Shown here: positions 48,420 through 58,541 of the stretch, in pieces
Position numbering within the stretch: position 1 is the first letter of the stretch
Layout: each line of letters opens with the position of its first letter
Source of the DNA: Actinomycetes bacterium
Lineage (GTDB): Bacteria; Actinomycetota; Acidimicrobiia; IMCC26256; JANYLB01
Length of the DNA stretch: 64,000 bases
Direction: 5' to 3'
Assembly (NCBI GenBank): GCA_025363815.1
Contig: JANYLB010000022.1
Coordinates: 19,155 to 83,154, forward strand
Notes under the pieces: model-generated
The model's database searches: none
What the model saw: only the letters and a program-made list of their open reading frames with translations
What the model was told of the DNA's origin: nothing
Made by a program: the position numbers and the translations under genes

Positions 48420-48854
48420 CTAACGACCGGTGGACCCGAACCCGAAGGTGTCGCGGGTGGTCTCGTCGAGGCGCTCCACCTCGACCCACTCGATCTGTTC
48501 GGCGCGTTGGACCACGAGCTGCGCGATGCGGTCGCCGCGCCGAACCGTGTAGGGCTCGGTCGGGTCGGTGTTCACGAGCAGCACCTTGAGCTCCCCCCGG
48601 TACTGCGGGTCGATGAGCCCGGGCGTGTTCAGGCAGGTGACTCCGTGCTTCAGTGCCAGGCCCGACCGCGGTTGCACGAACCCGCCGTAGCCCGGCGGGA
48701 TAGCGATCGCGAGCCCGGTAGGCACCAGCGCCCTGCCGCCGCCGGGCGCAAGCTCGGCGTCTTCGCGCGCGCAGAGGTCGTACCCCGCGTCGTCATCGTG
48801 CTGCTGTGCCGGTAGGGACAGCTCGGGATCGAGTCGGGTGACCAGAAGCTTCAC
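48420..48854 (-). CDS. dut: dUTP diphosphatase
   Basis: DDDAGYDLCA, VQPRSGLALKHGVTCLNTPGLIDPQYRGELKVLLVN, RRGDRIAQLVV, RDTFGFGSTGR. Confidence 0.96.
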   Translation of the reverse strand: MKLLVTRLDPELSLPAQQHDDDAGYDLCAREDAELAPGGGRALVPTGLAIAIPPGYGGFVQPRSGLALKHGVTCLNTPGLIDPQYRGELKVLLVNTDPTEPYTVRRGDRIAQLVVQRAEQIEWVEVERLDETTRDTFGFGSTGR

Positions 48855-48881
48855 GGCGCTGAGACTACGAGACGACCAGGG

Positions 48882-49463
48882 CTAAGCGGCGAAGTCGCCG
48901 CCGATCTCGTCGCGCTGCTCCGCCGTCAACTCGGTGGATTCCTGATACTGCGGGTGATCTATCACGATCGCGACCGGGCCACCGGCGAACGCGGCCCGTT
49001 GCGCGTCGGTGAAATCGAACTTCAGGTAGTGCACCGTGGTCGTCATGTCATCTTCGCGGGTCAGTCGGTCGGCATCGGGCTCACGGCCCGTCGACCGCTC
49101 CCCGGCCACGTCGATGTGCACGTGATCCTGGATGGCGGTGAGACGCGGCAGCCAGTGCCTCAGCGCGTCGTCTTCGTTGATCTCGATGAACAGGGTCGAC
49201 GAGAGCTGGCCGTCGTCGGGGATCAGCTCGTTGTAGGTGGCGAGCTCGTGCTCGATCTGCTCGTCGCGGATGAGTCGCTCGACGCGCGCCATCTCTTGGA
49301 TCTGGAACCGCATCGTCGCCGCGTTCTCGAACACCATCGTGATGATGTCGCCGACGTGGATTCGGCGCTTCTTCTTCATCCCGATGATCTCGGCCCGGAA
49401 CGCATCGCGCTCGCGCTCGTACTCGCGCAGGTCCTTGATGTCACGGTTGGTCAGCTTTTTCAT
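48882..49463 (-). CDS. DUF3501-type protein
   Basis: [64 protein letters not shown]; start overlaps FeS gene stop. Confidence 0.8.
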   Translation of the reverse strand: MKKLTNRDIKDLREYERERDAFRAEIIGMKKKRRIHVGDIITMVFENAATMRFQIQEMARVERLIRDEQIEHELATYNELIPDDGQLSSTLFIEINEDDALRHWLPRLTAIQDHVHIDVAGERSTGREPDADRLTREDDMTTTVHYLKFDFTDAQRAAFAGGPVAIVIDHPQYQESTELTAEQRDEIGGDFAA

Positions 49464-50775
49464 TCGTGCTCCGATGCGGCGTCGTCCAAGCCGTAGGCCC
49501 GGGCGAGCACCTGCAGAGGGTGCGACGGCGTCTTGCCCGTCGCCTCCTTGATCGCGGTATTCGACAGGTGGCAGTCGCCGGCGATGAGATCAGCGTCGGA
49601 CTTGACGATCGCTTCCATCAGGGGTTTGGCGATCTTCTTCGCCATCTCGACGTTCTCGGCCCGCAGACCCCACGTACCGTCGATCGCAGAGCAGCGCTCG
49701 ATCATCGTCACCTTGGCCCCGGTCAGCTTCATGAGATCGCTGCTCTTCGGGCCGATCATTTGGGCCCGGTAGTGACAGGCGGCTTGCCAGGTGATCGTCT
49801 CGTAGGTCGATCCGCCGGAGAAGTCGGTGTCCAGCGGTGCCTTCTTGTGGGCCAGCATCAGGTACTCAGACGAGTCGTAGGTGTGCTCGGCGACGAGTCG
49901 CGCATCATCGGTTCCGAGGAAGTCGGGGTATTCGTTCTTCACGACGTATCCGCAGGTCGGCTGGGGCACCACGATGTCGTGGCCGGCCTTCACCGCCTCG
50001 GCGAGCACGGCGACGTTCTTGCGCGCGTGCTCCGCGAACTTCTTCACATCACCGGCGTCGAGCCACGGCATGCCGCAACACACCTGACCATCGGGAAGGT
50101 CGCAGGCGATGCCGTTGCGCTCGTACACACCGACGAGCGCCTTGCCGATCTCCGGGTTTTGGTACTCGACGAGGCAGGTCGGGAACAGGGCAACGGTGCC
50201 GCGCGCGGGAAGAGTCTCGGCGAGACCGCGACCGGCCCGGGTGCGAAACCACTTGGAAAAGCGCACCCTCGCGTAGGTCGGCAGGAGCCGATCCCTGGCG
50301 ATGCCGGTGGTCTTCTCGATGAGAGTCCGCACGAACTTGACGTTGTTGGTCCGGTTCACCACGGGCGCGAACGTGGTTGCGACGAGGCCCTGGATGTCGG
50401 TCCGTGCGAGGAGCTTCGCGTTCATGCCGATCTTGCCCTCGCGCTCTTCGATCGCGAGCGAGCGCAGCATCAGGCGAGGGAAGTCGATGACCCAGACCTG
50501 TTCCTGGCCCGGCGTGTAGGGGCAGACGACGTAGCAGAGCTTGCACTGGTAACACTCGTCGACGACCTGGGTGTGCTGGGCGTCGGTGAGGACCTTGGCG
50601 TCGTGCGCGCCGTCTTCGTAGTCGTCGATCATCCGGAACAGGTCCTTGAAGCTAGGACAGAACCGGACGCAGACTCGACAGTCGGAACAGATCTGAAAAG
50701 TGCGATCCCGCTCGACCCGCGCCGCGGCCGGGTCGTTGTACCCGGCCGCGAGCGGGTCGTACAGACTGGTGCTCA

Positions 50776-50776
<1 letters not shown>
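49460..50776 (-). CDS. FeS oxidoreductase with two 4Fe-4S motifs and CCG domains (HdrD/GlpC-like)
   Basis: [46 protein letters not shown] at 50776. Confidence 0.88.
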
Positions 50777-51195
<419 letters not shown>

Positions 51196-51208
51196 GTGTA
51201 TCTCCTGT

Positions 51209-51628
51209 CTAGGGGGTTGAACATTGGTCACAGATCCCGCGGAAGATCACGTCGACGGCGGCGACGGCGAACTCGGGGCGGTAGGAAGCGGGGAGCCGTG
51301 GACTCGTGTCTGCGGGGACGTCGCGCACCATCGAGCAGACCGAGCACACGAGGTGCTGGTGGTCGTCTTCGACGTTGGGGTCGACGCGCACGCTCCCCGT
51401 CCCGAGGTCGAGCAAAGTCACCTGACCGAGCTTCTCGAGATCGTGCACCGTCTGGTACACCGTCTTGCGGGAGATCGTCGGCATGTCGGCGCTCGCAGCG
51501 TCGTAGAGGGCGTCGACGGTCGGGTGTCTGTCGTTGCCGGTGAGCAGCCGGAAAATCGCCTGGCGCTGCGGCGTGACCCGGAGCCCTTGGGCCCGGAAGA
51601 GATCGGTGACCTCGGCTGCTGTCTTCAT
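51209..51628 (-). CDS. Fur-family regulator (PerR-like candidate)
   Basis: [78 protein letters not shown]. Confidence 0.93.
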   Translation of the reverse strand: MKTAAEVTDLFRAQGLRVTPQRQAIFRLLTGNDRHPTVDALYDAASADMPTISRKTVYQTVHDLEKLGQVTLLDLGTGSVRVDPNVEDDHQHLVCSVCSMVRDVPADTSPRLPASYRPEFAVAAVDVIFRGICDQCSTP

Positions 51629-51658
51629 GCGCTCGTCTTCATGACAACGAGATACTAC

Positions 51659-51673
51659 CAACAATCATTGTTG
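51659..51673. promoter_or_regulatory. 7-1-7 inverted repeat CAACAATCATTGTTG, candidate Fur/PerR box
   Basis: CAACAAT-C-ATTGTTG, arms fully complementary, 31 bp upstream of the Fur-family ATG. Confidence 0.75.
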
Positions 51674-52519
51674 TGAAGCAATCCGGGCCTCCAGGATGTC
51701 GAGGAGCGGGTCGGTGGCAATGGGCTTGCCCTCGATGTGCTGGAGCCGCGCCATGATCGCGGTGCTCCGGACCAGGGCGAACACCTCGTACCAGTCGAGG
51801 TCGTTCAGGGGCCGACCCAATCGGGCTTCGTAGCGCGCCCTGGCCTCGCGTCGCTCCGGAAAACCTGGGACCCGCTTGCCGAAGAGGTCGTCCTGCAGCG
51901 ACTCGAGCGCGAAGAACCAGGCAACGTCGTGCTCGGCCGCGCCGACCGACGCCATCTCCCAGTCGAGAACCGCGACCACAGAGGCGTCGTCGTCGAGCAC
52001 GACGTTGCCTAGCCGCACGTCGCCCCACAGCAGGACGGGCGGCGCATGAACCTCCGGCTCGTTCGCGCGACACCAGTCGAACGCGCGGCGAAGACGGCCG
52101 GGCGCGGCTTGCGACCAGGCGAGATAGTCGCCCCAGTACTCGAGCTCGTCGCGAGGTTCCAGCGCCGGGGGCAGATCGAGATGATGGATCGCCGCGAGCA
52201 CATCGAGGACGTTCGTGTAGAGGCGAGCCTGGCCCGGCGCGCCCAGCCCGGTGATCCACGGATCGAGGAACGGAACTGCGCCAGGGACGTGCCCGGCAGC
52301 GAACGGCATCACCAGGCCGAGCCGACCGCTGACGTCGGTCTGCAAAACAGTCGGAGCCGGTGCGGGAACTCCCCCGGCTGCGACATGGTCCTGCACCAGC
52401 GCCTGGCGCGTGAGGTCGTACTGGGGAAAGATGCCGGGTCCGACCGGAGCGAAGCGGATGACGCTGGATTCGTCGAGCTTGAATATCTCGCTCGACAACC
52501 CGCCGGTGAGTCGCTCCAT
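51665..52519 (-). CDS. Aminoglycoside phosphotransferase-like (APH) kinase family
   Basis: LLWGDVRLGNVVLDDDASVVAVLDWEMASVGAAEHDVAWF. Confidence 0.9.
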   Translation of the reverse strand: MERLTGGLSSEIFKLDESSVIRFAPVGPGIFPQYDLTRQALVQDHVAAGGVPAPAPTVLQTDVSGRLGLVMPFAAGHVPGAVPFLDPWITGLGAPGQARLYTNVLDVLAAIHHLDLPPALEPRDELEYWGDYLAWSQAAPGRLRRAFDWCRANEPEVHAPPVLLWGDVRLGNVVLDDDASVVAVLDWEMASVGAAEHDVAWFFALESLQDDLFGKRVPGFPERREARARYEARLGRPLNDLDWYEVFALVRSTAIMARLQHIEGKPIATDPLLDILEARIASQQ

Positions 52520-52532
52520 CAGCCGGCGACCG

Positions 52533-54038
52533 TCACGACGGGTGGCGCGCCAGGTACGCCTCGCGGAGCTTTGGCTTGCGGACCTTCCCGTTCGGATCGC
52601 GGGGCAACAGTTCGATCAGCTCGACGATACGGGGTCGCTTGAAGTCGGCCAGGTGGTCACGCACCCAGTCGACCACCGCGTCTTCGTCGATGTCGGAACC
52701 GACCCGCGGCTGCACGATCGCGTAGAGGACCTCCCCCCATTGCGGGTCGGGCACACCCAGCACCGTGCAATCGACGACATCGGGGTTGGCGAACAGGCAC
52801 TCCTCGATCTCTCGCGGGTAGATGTTGACGCCGCCCGATATCACCATGTCGCTCTTGCGGTCGGTGAGATAGAGGTACCCGTCGTCATCGAGGTAGCCGG
52901 CATCGCCGACAGTGAAGAAGCCGTCGTGATGGGCCTTCGCGGTTTTCTCGGGATCGTTGTGGTACTCGAAGCTCGAGCCCGCAGGCTTCGCGTACACCGT
53001 GCCGATCTCGCCGGCGGGAAGTTGAACGCCCGCGTCGTCGAGGATCGCGAACTCGTTGCCGGGAAACGGCTTGCCGACGCTGCCGGGATGTTCAAGCCAC
53101 TCCTCGGGGGAGATCACGGTGCCGCCGCCCTCCGACGCGCCGTAGTACTCCCACACCTTGTCGGCGCCGACGAAATCCATGAACGCGCGCTTCAGCGGCA
53201 CCGGGCACGGTGCCGCCGCGTGCACGACAAGCTTCAACGACGAAAGGTCGTAGCCGTTCCGAACCGCCTCCGGTAGCGCCAGGATGCGTTGGAAGTTCGC
53301 CGGGACCATGTGCGTGTTCGTCACGCCGTGCCGCTCGATCAACCCGAGCGCCGCCTCGGCATCCCATTGCTCCATGACGACCACCGCGCCACCGAACGCG
53401 ATGTGCATCTGGCCCCAGAACGACGGACCCGAGTGGTACAGCGGTCCGACCAGCAGGTGCACGTCATCAGGCCCGAGGTTCCACCGCACGCCCGACGCCG
53501 CCACGCCGACGGCCTGGCGTCGGAAGTCGTTCTTGCCAATCGAGACACCTTTCGGCCTGCCCGTCGTGCCCGACGTGTAGGCCATGAGGGTCGGCCAACC
53601 GTCCTCCGGATCGCCGATCTCGCCATCGGCCTCCGGCCAGGCCCCGTCGGGCATCGAGGCTTCCACCAGCAGTCGGGGAACGTCGGCGACCTGACCCAGC
53701 GCGGGGAGGTACTCGGCGGTGGTGACGACGGCTTGCGCGCCCGAGTCACGCACGATCCAGCCGACCTCGTCGGCCTTGAAGTGAGTGTTGACCGGCACCA
53801 CTACTGCCCGTAGGCGCCCGGCGCCATGCACCGCTTCGAAGAACGTCGCCGTGTTGGGGAGCATCACCGCAACGGTTCCTCCCCTCGTCACACCGGCGCG
53901 GCTGAGCGCGTGAGAGGCACGGCGGGCGCGGTCGTCGAGCTCCCCGTAGGTGAGGGCGTCGACGTCTGACCTGATGGCCAGGTGGCCGGGACGGATGCGA
54001 GCGTTGGCAATGAGACCGGCGTCCATCCGATCCATCAT
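52533..54038 (-). CDS. AMP-dependent acyl-CoA synthetase/ligase
   Basis: LMAYTSGTTGRPKGV, YYGASEGGG, GDAGYLDDDGYLYLTDRKSDMVISGGVNIYPREIE, NGKVRKPKLR; start uncertain among several ATGs. Confidence 0.93.
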   Translation of the reverse strand: MMDRMDAGLIANARIRPGHLAIRSDVDALTYGELDDRARRASHALSRAGVTRGGTVAVMLPNTATFFEAVHGAGRLRAVVVPVNTHFKADEVGWIVRDSGAQAVVTTAEYLPALGQVADVPRLLVEASMPDGAWPEADGEIGDPEDGWPTLMAYTSGTTGRPKGVSIGKNDFRRQAVGVAASGVRWNLGPDDVHLLVGPLYHSGPSFWGQMHIAFGGAVVVMEQWDAEAALGLIERHGVTNTHMVPANFQRILALPEAVRNGYDLSSLKLVVHAAAPCPVPLKRAFMDFVGADKVWEYYGASEGGGTVISPEEWLEHPGSVGKPFPGNEFAILDDAGVQLPAGEIGTVYAKPAGSSFEYHNDPEKTAKAHHDGFFTVGDAGYLDDDGYLYLTDRKSDMVISGGVNIYPREIEECLFANPDVVDCTVLGVPDPQWGEVLYAIVQPRVGSDIDEDAVVDWVRDHLADFKRPRIVELIELLPRDPNGKVRKPKLREAYLARHPS

Positions 54039-54094
54039 GGCGCGCCCGGCAGAGGTGCTGGCCATCCGAACGAGACCGGAATAGAGTTCTGGAG

Positions 54095-54703
54095 ATGCGG
54101 AACGCTGTTCCCGATCTCGCGAATGAGTTGGCCGGGCGGGCGCTGGCCGGGCGCCGCGCCTCGTACGCCGACGAAGTGCGCCGGCTCCTCGAAGCGGGGT
54201 TCGCGGTGATGGGCCGAAGCGAGAACCTCGACCCCAGGGTGAGCGACATCGTCAGGAGCTCCGGACTGTCGAACCAGGCCTTCTACCGGCACTTTCGGGG
54301 CAAGGACGAGTTCTTCCTCGCCCTGCTCGACGACGGACGGCGACGGCTCGGCGAGACGATCGACCGGCGCATGAGCCGAGCCGAAGACGACGCGGGTCGG
54401 CTACGGGCGTGGATCGAGGCGGTGTTCGCCCAGGCCCAGGATCCTGACGCCGCCGCCGCAACCCGACCGTTCGCGCTCAACGGCGAACGGCTCGCGGCGC
54501 GGTTCCCCGACGCCGCGAAGCGGTCGCAATCGCGACTCATCGCTCCGTTGCTCCCGATCGTCGGCGCCGAAGACGCCCAGGCGATTTACCACCTCGTCAT
54601 GGGTTCGATGCACGAAGCGCTCGTCACCGCCACGATGCCGAGCCGCGCCAAGGTCGCGCACATCGCAAACTTCGCACTGAAAGGCGTCGGCCGTGGAGCG
54701 TGA
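54095..54703 (+). CDS. TetR-family regulator
   Basis: LDPRVSDIVRSSGLSNQAFYRHFRGKDEFFLALLDDG; divergent from acyl-CoA ligase. Confidence 0.88.
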   Translation: MRNAVPDLANELAGRALAGRRASYADEVRRLLEAGFAVMGRSENLDPRVSDIVRSSGLSNQAFYRHFRGKDEFFLALLDDGRRRLGETIDRRMSRAEDDAGRLRAWIEAVFAQAQDPDAAAATRPFALNGERLAARFPDAAKRSQSRLIAPLLPIVGAEDAQAIYHLVMGSMHEALVTATMPSRAKVAHIANFALKGVGRGA

Positions 54704-55223
54704 GCTTCTCGTCACCGGGATAGGCGGTCAGGGTGTGCAACTCGCGGCCCAGGTCCTCGCGCGCGGCGCGACCCTCGAAGGCAGTCACGTGATGTTGTTC
54801 GGCGTGTACGCCGGCGCGATGCGGGGCATGAACACCGACGCGACTGTCGTGATCGGCGACGGCCCGTTGCAATCACCACCGCTCATCTCCCACACCTGGT
54901 CGGCTATCGGCATGCACGACAAGTTCTGGGAGCCGATCGCGCGCAAGCTCCGCCCCGAGGCGCTCGTCTTGGTCAACGACACCACCTTCGAGACTGTGAT
55001 CGCCGCCGACGCCAGGGTGTATCGCGTTCCGACGACCGAGCTCGCCGCCGATTTCAGCGCGTCGATGGTGATGGCGGGCGCGTACGCCGCCATCTCCGAG
55101 CTCGTGGGCCTTGATGCGCTCATCGCCGGGATGACGGAATCCGTCCCGTCGTACCGCCAACAGCACGTCGCGACCAACGAGGCTGCGCTGAATGCGGGCT
55201 TCACCTGGGGAGCGGCAGCATGA
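54693..55223 (+). CDS. 2-oxoacid:ferredoxin oxidoreductase gamma subunit
   Basis: ELLVTGIGGQGVQLAAQVLARGATLEG...GVYAGAMRGMNTDATVVI. Confidence 0.87.
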   Translation: MERELLVTGIGGQGVQLAAQVLARGATLEGSHVMLFGVYAGAMRGMNTDATVVIGDGPLQSPPLISHTWSAIGMHDKFWEPIARKLRPEALVLVNDTTFETVIAADARVYRVPTTELAADFSASMVMAGAYAAISELVGLDALIAGMTESVPSYRQQHVATNEAALNAGFTWGAAA

Positions 55224-55447
55224 GCAGGAGCGTCGGTACCGTCACGATCGCCGTCGAAGCGTGCAAGGGCTGCGACCTGTGCATCCCGGCCTGCCCGCCG
55301 GCGGTGTTGTCGATGTCGATCGGCGTCAACCGGAACGGCTACCACCACCCCGAGCTGCACGACGGGTGTACGGGCTGCTCCGCTTGCTTGATGGTGTGCC
55401 CCGACTTCGTCTTCACCGTCTACAGGGCCGAACGGAGCCGAGGGTGA
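55220..55447 (+). CDS. 2-oxoacid:ferredoxin oxidoreductase delta (2x[4Fe-4S]) subunit
   Basis: CKGCDLCIPACP and CTGCSACLMVCP. Confidence 0.92.
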   Translation: MSRSVGTVTIAVEACKGCDLCIPACPPAVLSMSIGVNRNGYHHPELHDGCTGCSACLMVCPDFVFTVYRAERSRG

Positions 55448-55457
55448 GGGTGATCCC

Positions 55458-56564
55458 ATGAAGAAGCTGATGGAGGGTTCCGAGGCGATGGCAGAGGCGG
55501 CCATAGCCGCGGGCTGCCGCTTCTTTGCCGGCTACCCGATGACGCCGTTCACCGAGCTCCTGGAGCACTTCGCCCGACGCATGCCCGAGGTGGGTGGCGT
55601 CTGCATCAACGCCGAGAGCGAGCTCGAGGCCGTCGGGATGGCGTGGGGCGCGCTCGCAACCGGAGCCCGCGCCGCGACCGGTTCGACCGGCCAAGGCCTT
55701 TCGCTGATGCAGGAGAGCTTCTCCGAGATCACACTCGCCGAGCTCCCGCTCGTCATCTTCAACATGGCCCGCGGCCAGCAGGATTACTACCAGTCGACCC
55801 GTGGTGGCGGTCACGGCGACTACCGCCACATCGTGCTCGCACCCGCGGATCTGGCCGAAGCGATCGAGCTCACGCAGCTCGCGTTCCACCTAGCCGACAC
55901 CTGGCGCAACCCGGTGCTCGTTTACGGCGACTACCTCACCGCGCATATCCAGGAAGCGGTTGAGGTCGATCCGCTCGAGCTTGGCCCCGTTGCCGACAAG
56001 GACTGGGCGCTCGACGGTTCACTCGGTGGCACGGGCCGCTCGCGCATCATCTCGCCGCTCGGGTTCGCGAAGACGGGCCGGCGAAGCCCCGGGATCGAGC
56101 AACACCTCCGGACCATGACCGACAAGAGCCGCCAGATCGAGGCCGCCGAGGTCCGGGTCGAGGTCGGCCATGTCGACGACGCGCAGACAGTGATCGTCGC
56201 CTTCGGGACACCGGGAAAGTTCGTGCGTTACGTCGTGAACCAGCTCCGTGCCGATGGCGAACGCATCGGGTTCGTCCGCCCAATCACGCTGTGGCCCTAC
56301 CCCACCGACGCGGTCGCAGCTGCCGCCGAGGGTGCCCGCACCGTCGGAGTGTTCGAGCTGTGCGCCGGGCAGATGATCGACGATGTTCGTCTTTCGGTGC
56401 TCGGACGCGCGCCAGTCGTCGGCATCGGTGGCATCTCCACCGACGGCTCCGGCTTTGGAGTCGGTCCCCTGCTCGACGCGGAGATCATCCGAGACCGGAT
56501 CCTTGCCCTGCATCGCGGTGAAACAATGCCACCGCTCCCCGACAACGAGAGGCTCGAGGTATGA
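55458..56564 (+). CDS. 2-oxoacid:ferredoxin oxidoreductase alpha subunit
   Basis: GSEAMAEAAIAAGCRFFAGYPMTPFTELLEHFARRMPEVGGVCINAESELEAVGMAWGALATGARAATGSTGQGLSLMQE. Confidence 0.92.
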   Translation: MKKLMEGSEAMAEAAIAAGCRFFAGYPMTPFTELLEHFARRMPEVGGVCINAESELEAVGMAWGALATGARAATGSTGQGLSLMQESFSEITLAELPLVIFNMARGQQDYYQSTRGGGHGDYRHIVLAPADLAEAIELTQLAFHLADTWRNPVLVYGDYLTAHIQEAVEVDPLELGPVADKDWALDGSLGGTGRSRIISPLGFAKTGRRSPGIEQHLRTMTDKSRQIEAAEVRVEVGHVDDAQTVIVAFGTPGKFVRYVVNQLRADGERIGFVRPITLWPYPTDAVAAAAEGARTVGVFELCAGQMIDDVRLSVLGRAPVVGIGGISTDGSGFGVGPLLDAEIIRDRILALHRGETMPPLPDNERLEV

Positions 56565-57391
56565 AGCTCGTCGGTCAGGCCAAGCCCGATCTCCTCCTGT
56601 CGCAGGAGCACCACATGTGCCCCGGCTGCGGTGAGCCGATGGCGCTGCGCGGCTATCTCGAGGCGATCTCGGAGCTAGGGCTCACGCAGCGGACGATCGC
56701 CGTCCACGGCATCGGGTGCTACACCAGCTTCTCGATGACGACCGATCTCGATCTCGTGCAGGCATTGCACGGCCGGGCGCCGTCGGTCGCGACCGGCATC
56801 AAGCGGATGCGACCCGACGCGATCGTCTTCACGCTCCAGGGAGACGGCGACATGGTCAACGAGGGCCTCCAGGAGGTGCTGCACACTGCGGCGCGCGGTG
56901 AGAACATCACCTGCGTGCTGCTGAACAACGGGGTATTCGGCGAGACCGGCGGACACATGACCGCGACGACCGTGCTCGGCCAGCGCACCAAGAACTCGCT
57001 CGATGGTCGTGACGCCAATTACCACGGATACCCGATCCTCATCGGCGATCTCATCGCCCGGCTCCAGGGCGCGGCCTACGTTGCACGAGGCTCGGTGCAC
57101 AACGCCGCCGGGTTCGCGCGGACCAAGCGCATGTTCAAACGGGCATTCGAGACCCAGGTCCGGGGCGAGGGCTTCTCGTTCGTCGAGGTCCTCACGATGT
57201 GCCCTACCGGCTGGTTCATCCCGACGACCGAAGGTCCGAGCTATATGAATGAGACCCTCGGTGAGGTTCACATAATGGGTGAGCTCAAAGTCGACGGTGT
57301 GATTCGCACCACCGACGAGCTGCATGAGGAGAACATTCGCAAAGCCGCCGAGATAGAAGCGGCACTGGCCCGAGGTGGAGTCGACGCCTGA
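56561..57391 (+). CDS. 2-oxoacid:ferredoxin oxidoreductase beta subunit (ThDP)
   Basis: HHMCPGCGEPMALRGYLEAI, HGIGCYTSFSMTT, HGRAPSVATGIKRMRPDAIVFTLQGDGDMVNEGLQEVLHTAARGENITCVLLNN. Confidence 0.93.
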   Translation: MKLVGQAKPDLLLSQEHHMCPGCGEPMALRGYLEAISELGLTQRTIAVHGIGCYTSFSMTTDLDLVQALHGRAPSVATGIKRMRPDAIVFTLQGDGDMVNEGLQEVLHTAARGENITCVLLNNGVFGETGGHMTATTVLGQRTKNSLDGRDANYHGYPILIGDLIARLQGAAYVARGSVHNAAGFARTKRMFKRAFETQVRGEGFSFVEVLTMCPTGWFIPTTEGPSYMNETLGEVHIMGELKVDGVIRTTDELHEENIRKAAEIEAALARGGVDA

Positions 57392-58539
57392 TGGATTTCA
57401 CCTACCCGCCTGAAGCCGAGGCGTTCCGCAAGGAGTTCCGCGCCTGGCTCGACCAGGAGCTGACCACCGAGTTCCGCGGTGAAGGCGCCGGCTTCTCGAT
57501 GGACATGGCGCCCGACCGCCTCGGCCAGCTCCAACGGTGGAACCGCAAGCTCGCACAAGCCCGCTATGCGGCGATCGCGTGGCCGCCGGAATACGGCGGC
57601 CGGGGTGCCGGGACCATGGAACAGGTCGTCTTCGCCGAGGAGATGCACCGCGCCGGCGCGCCGGGGACACTGAACCCGATCGGCTTGTCGAACATCGCCC
57701 CCGCGATCATCGAGCACGGCACAGAGGACCAGAAGCGGACGCTCCTCCCCCGCATGCTGCGCGGCGACGACATCTGGTGTCAGGGCTTCTCAGAACCCGA
57801 CGCCGGCTCCGACCTCGCCTCGCTCAAGATGACCGCCGTGGCCGACGGTGACCATTTCGTAGTGAACGGCCAGAAGACGTGGAACACCCTCGGACATCTC
57901 GCGAACTGGTGCGAGCTGCTTGTGCGCACCGACCCCGAGGCGCCCAAGCACAAGGGCATCTCCTGCCTCCTCGTTGACATGACGATTCCAGGGATCGAGG
58001 TCCGGCCCCTGATCACCATCACGGGCGAAAAGGAGTTCAACGAGATCTTCTTCACCGATGCCCGCGTGCCGCGCACCGCCCTGCTCGGCCCAATGCACGA
58101 GGGTTGGCGCGTCGCGATGACCACACTCGCGTACGAACGTGGCACCGTAGCGAACCTGCATCTCAGCCTCCGCGCCAAGATCCAACGGCTGCTCGACCAA
58201 GCCAAGACCCGAGGTGCCGACGCCGACCCGGTGTTGCGCCAGAAGCTCGCCCGGATCTATCTCGAGGGCGAGCTGCTGAAACTCGTCAGCGAGCGGGCAA
58301 TCTCTGGTGCGATAAACGGTCGCGATCTGGGACCGGAGTCGAGCATCGCGAAGCTGCTGTGGAGCGAGGCCGAGCAACACCTCGGAGAGACCGCCGGCGA
58401 GGTGCTCGGCGCCGACGCGAACAGCGGATCATGGGGTCGCGATCGTGTCTACATGCGCGCCCTGACAATCGCCGGTGGCACGACCCAGGTGAACAAGAAC
58501 ATTCTCGCCACGCGCATCCTCGGTCTTCCGCGCGCCTGA
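57391..58539 (+). CDS. Acyl-CoA dehydrogenase
   Basis: WCQGFSEPDAGSDLASLKMTAV, VNGQKTWNTLGHLANWCELLVRT, GGTTQVNKNILATRILGLPRA. Confidence 0.95.
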   Translation: MDFTYPPEAEAFRKEFRAWLDQELTTEFRGEGAGFSMDMAPDRLGQLQRWNRKLAQARYAAIAWPPEYGGRGAGTMEQVVFAEEMHRAGAPGTLNPIGLSNIAPAIIEHGTEDQKRTLLPRMLRGDDIWCQGFSEPDAGSDLASLKMTAVADGDHFVVNGQKTWNTLGHLANWCELLVRTDPEAPKHKGISCLLVDMTIPGIEVRPLITITGEKEFNEIFFTDARVPRTALLGPMHEGWRVAMTTLAYERGTVANLHLSLRAKIQRLLDQAKTRGADADPVLRQKLARIYLEGELLKLVSERAISGAINGRDLGPESSIAKLLWSEAEQHLGETAGEVLGADANSGSWGRDRVYMRALTIAGGTTQVNKNILATRILGLPRA

Positions 58540-58541
58540 TC

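Noticed and set aside
54077-54093. TetR operator CCGGAATagaGTTCTGG between ligase and TetR genes
   Set aside because: Arms only partly complementary; too weak to report as a site without comparative data.
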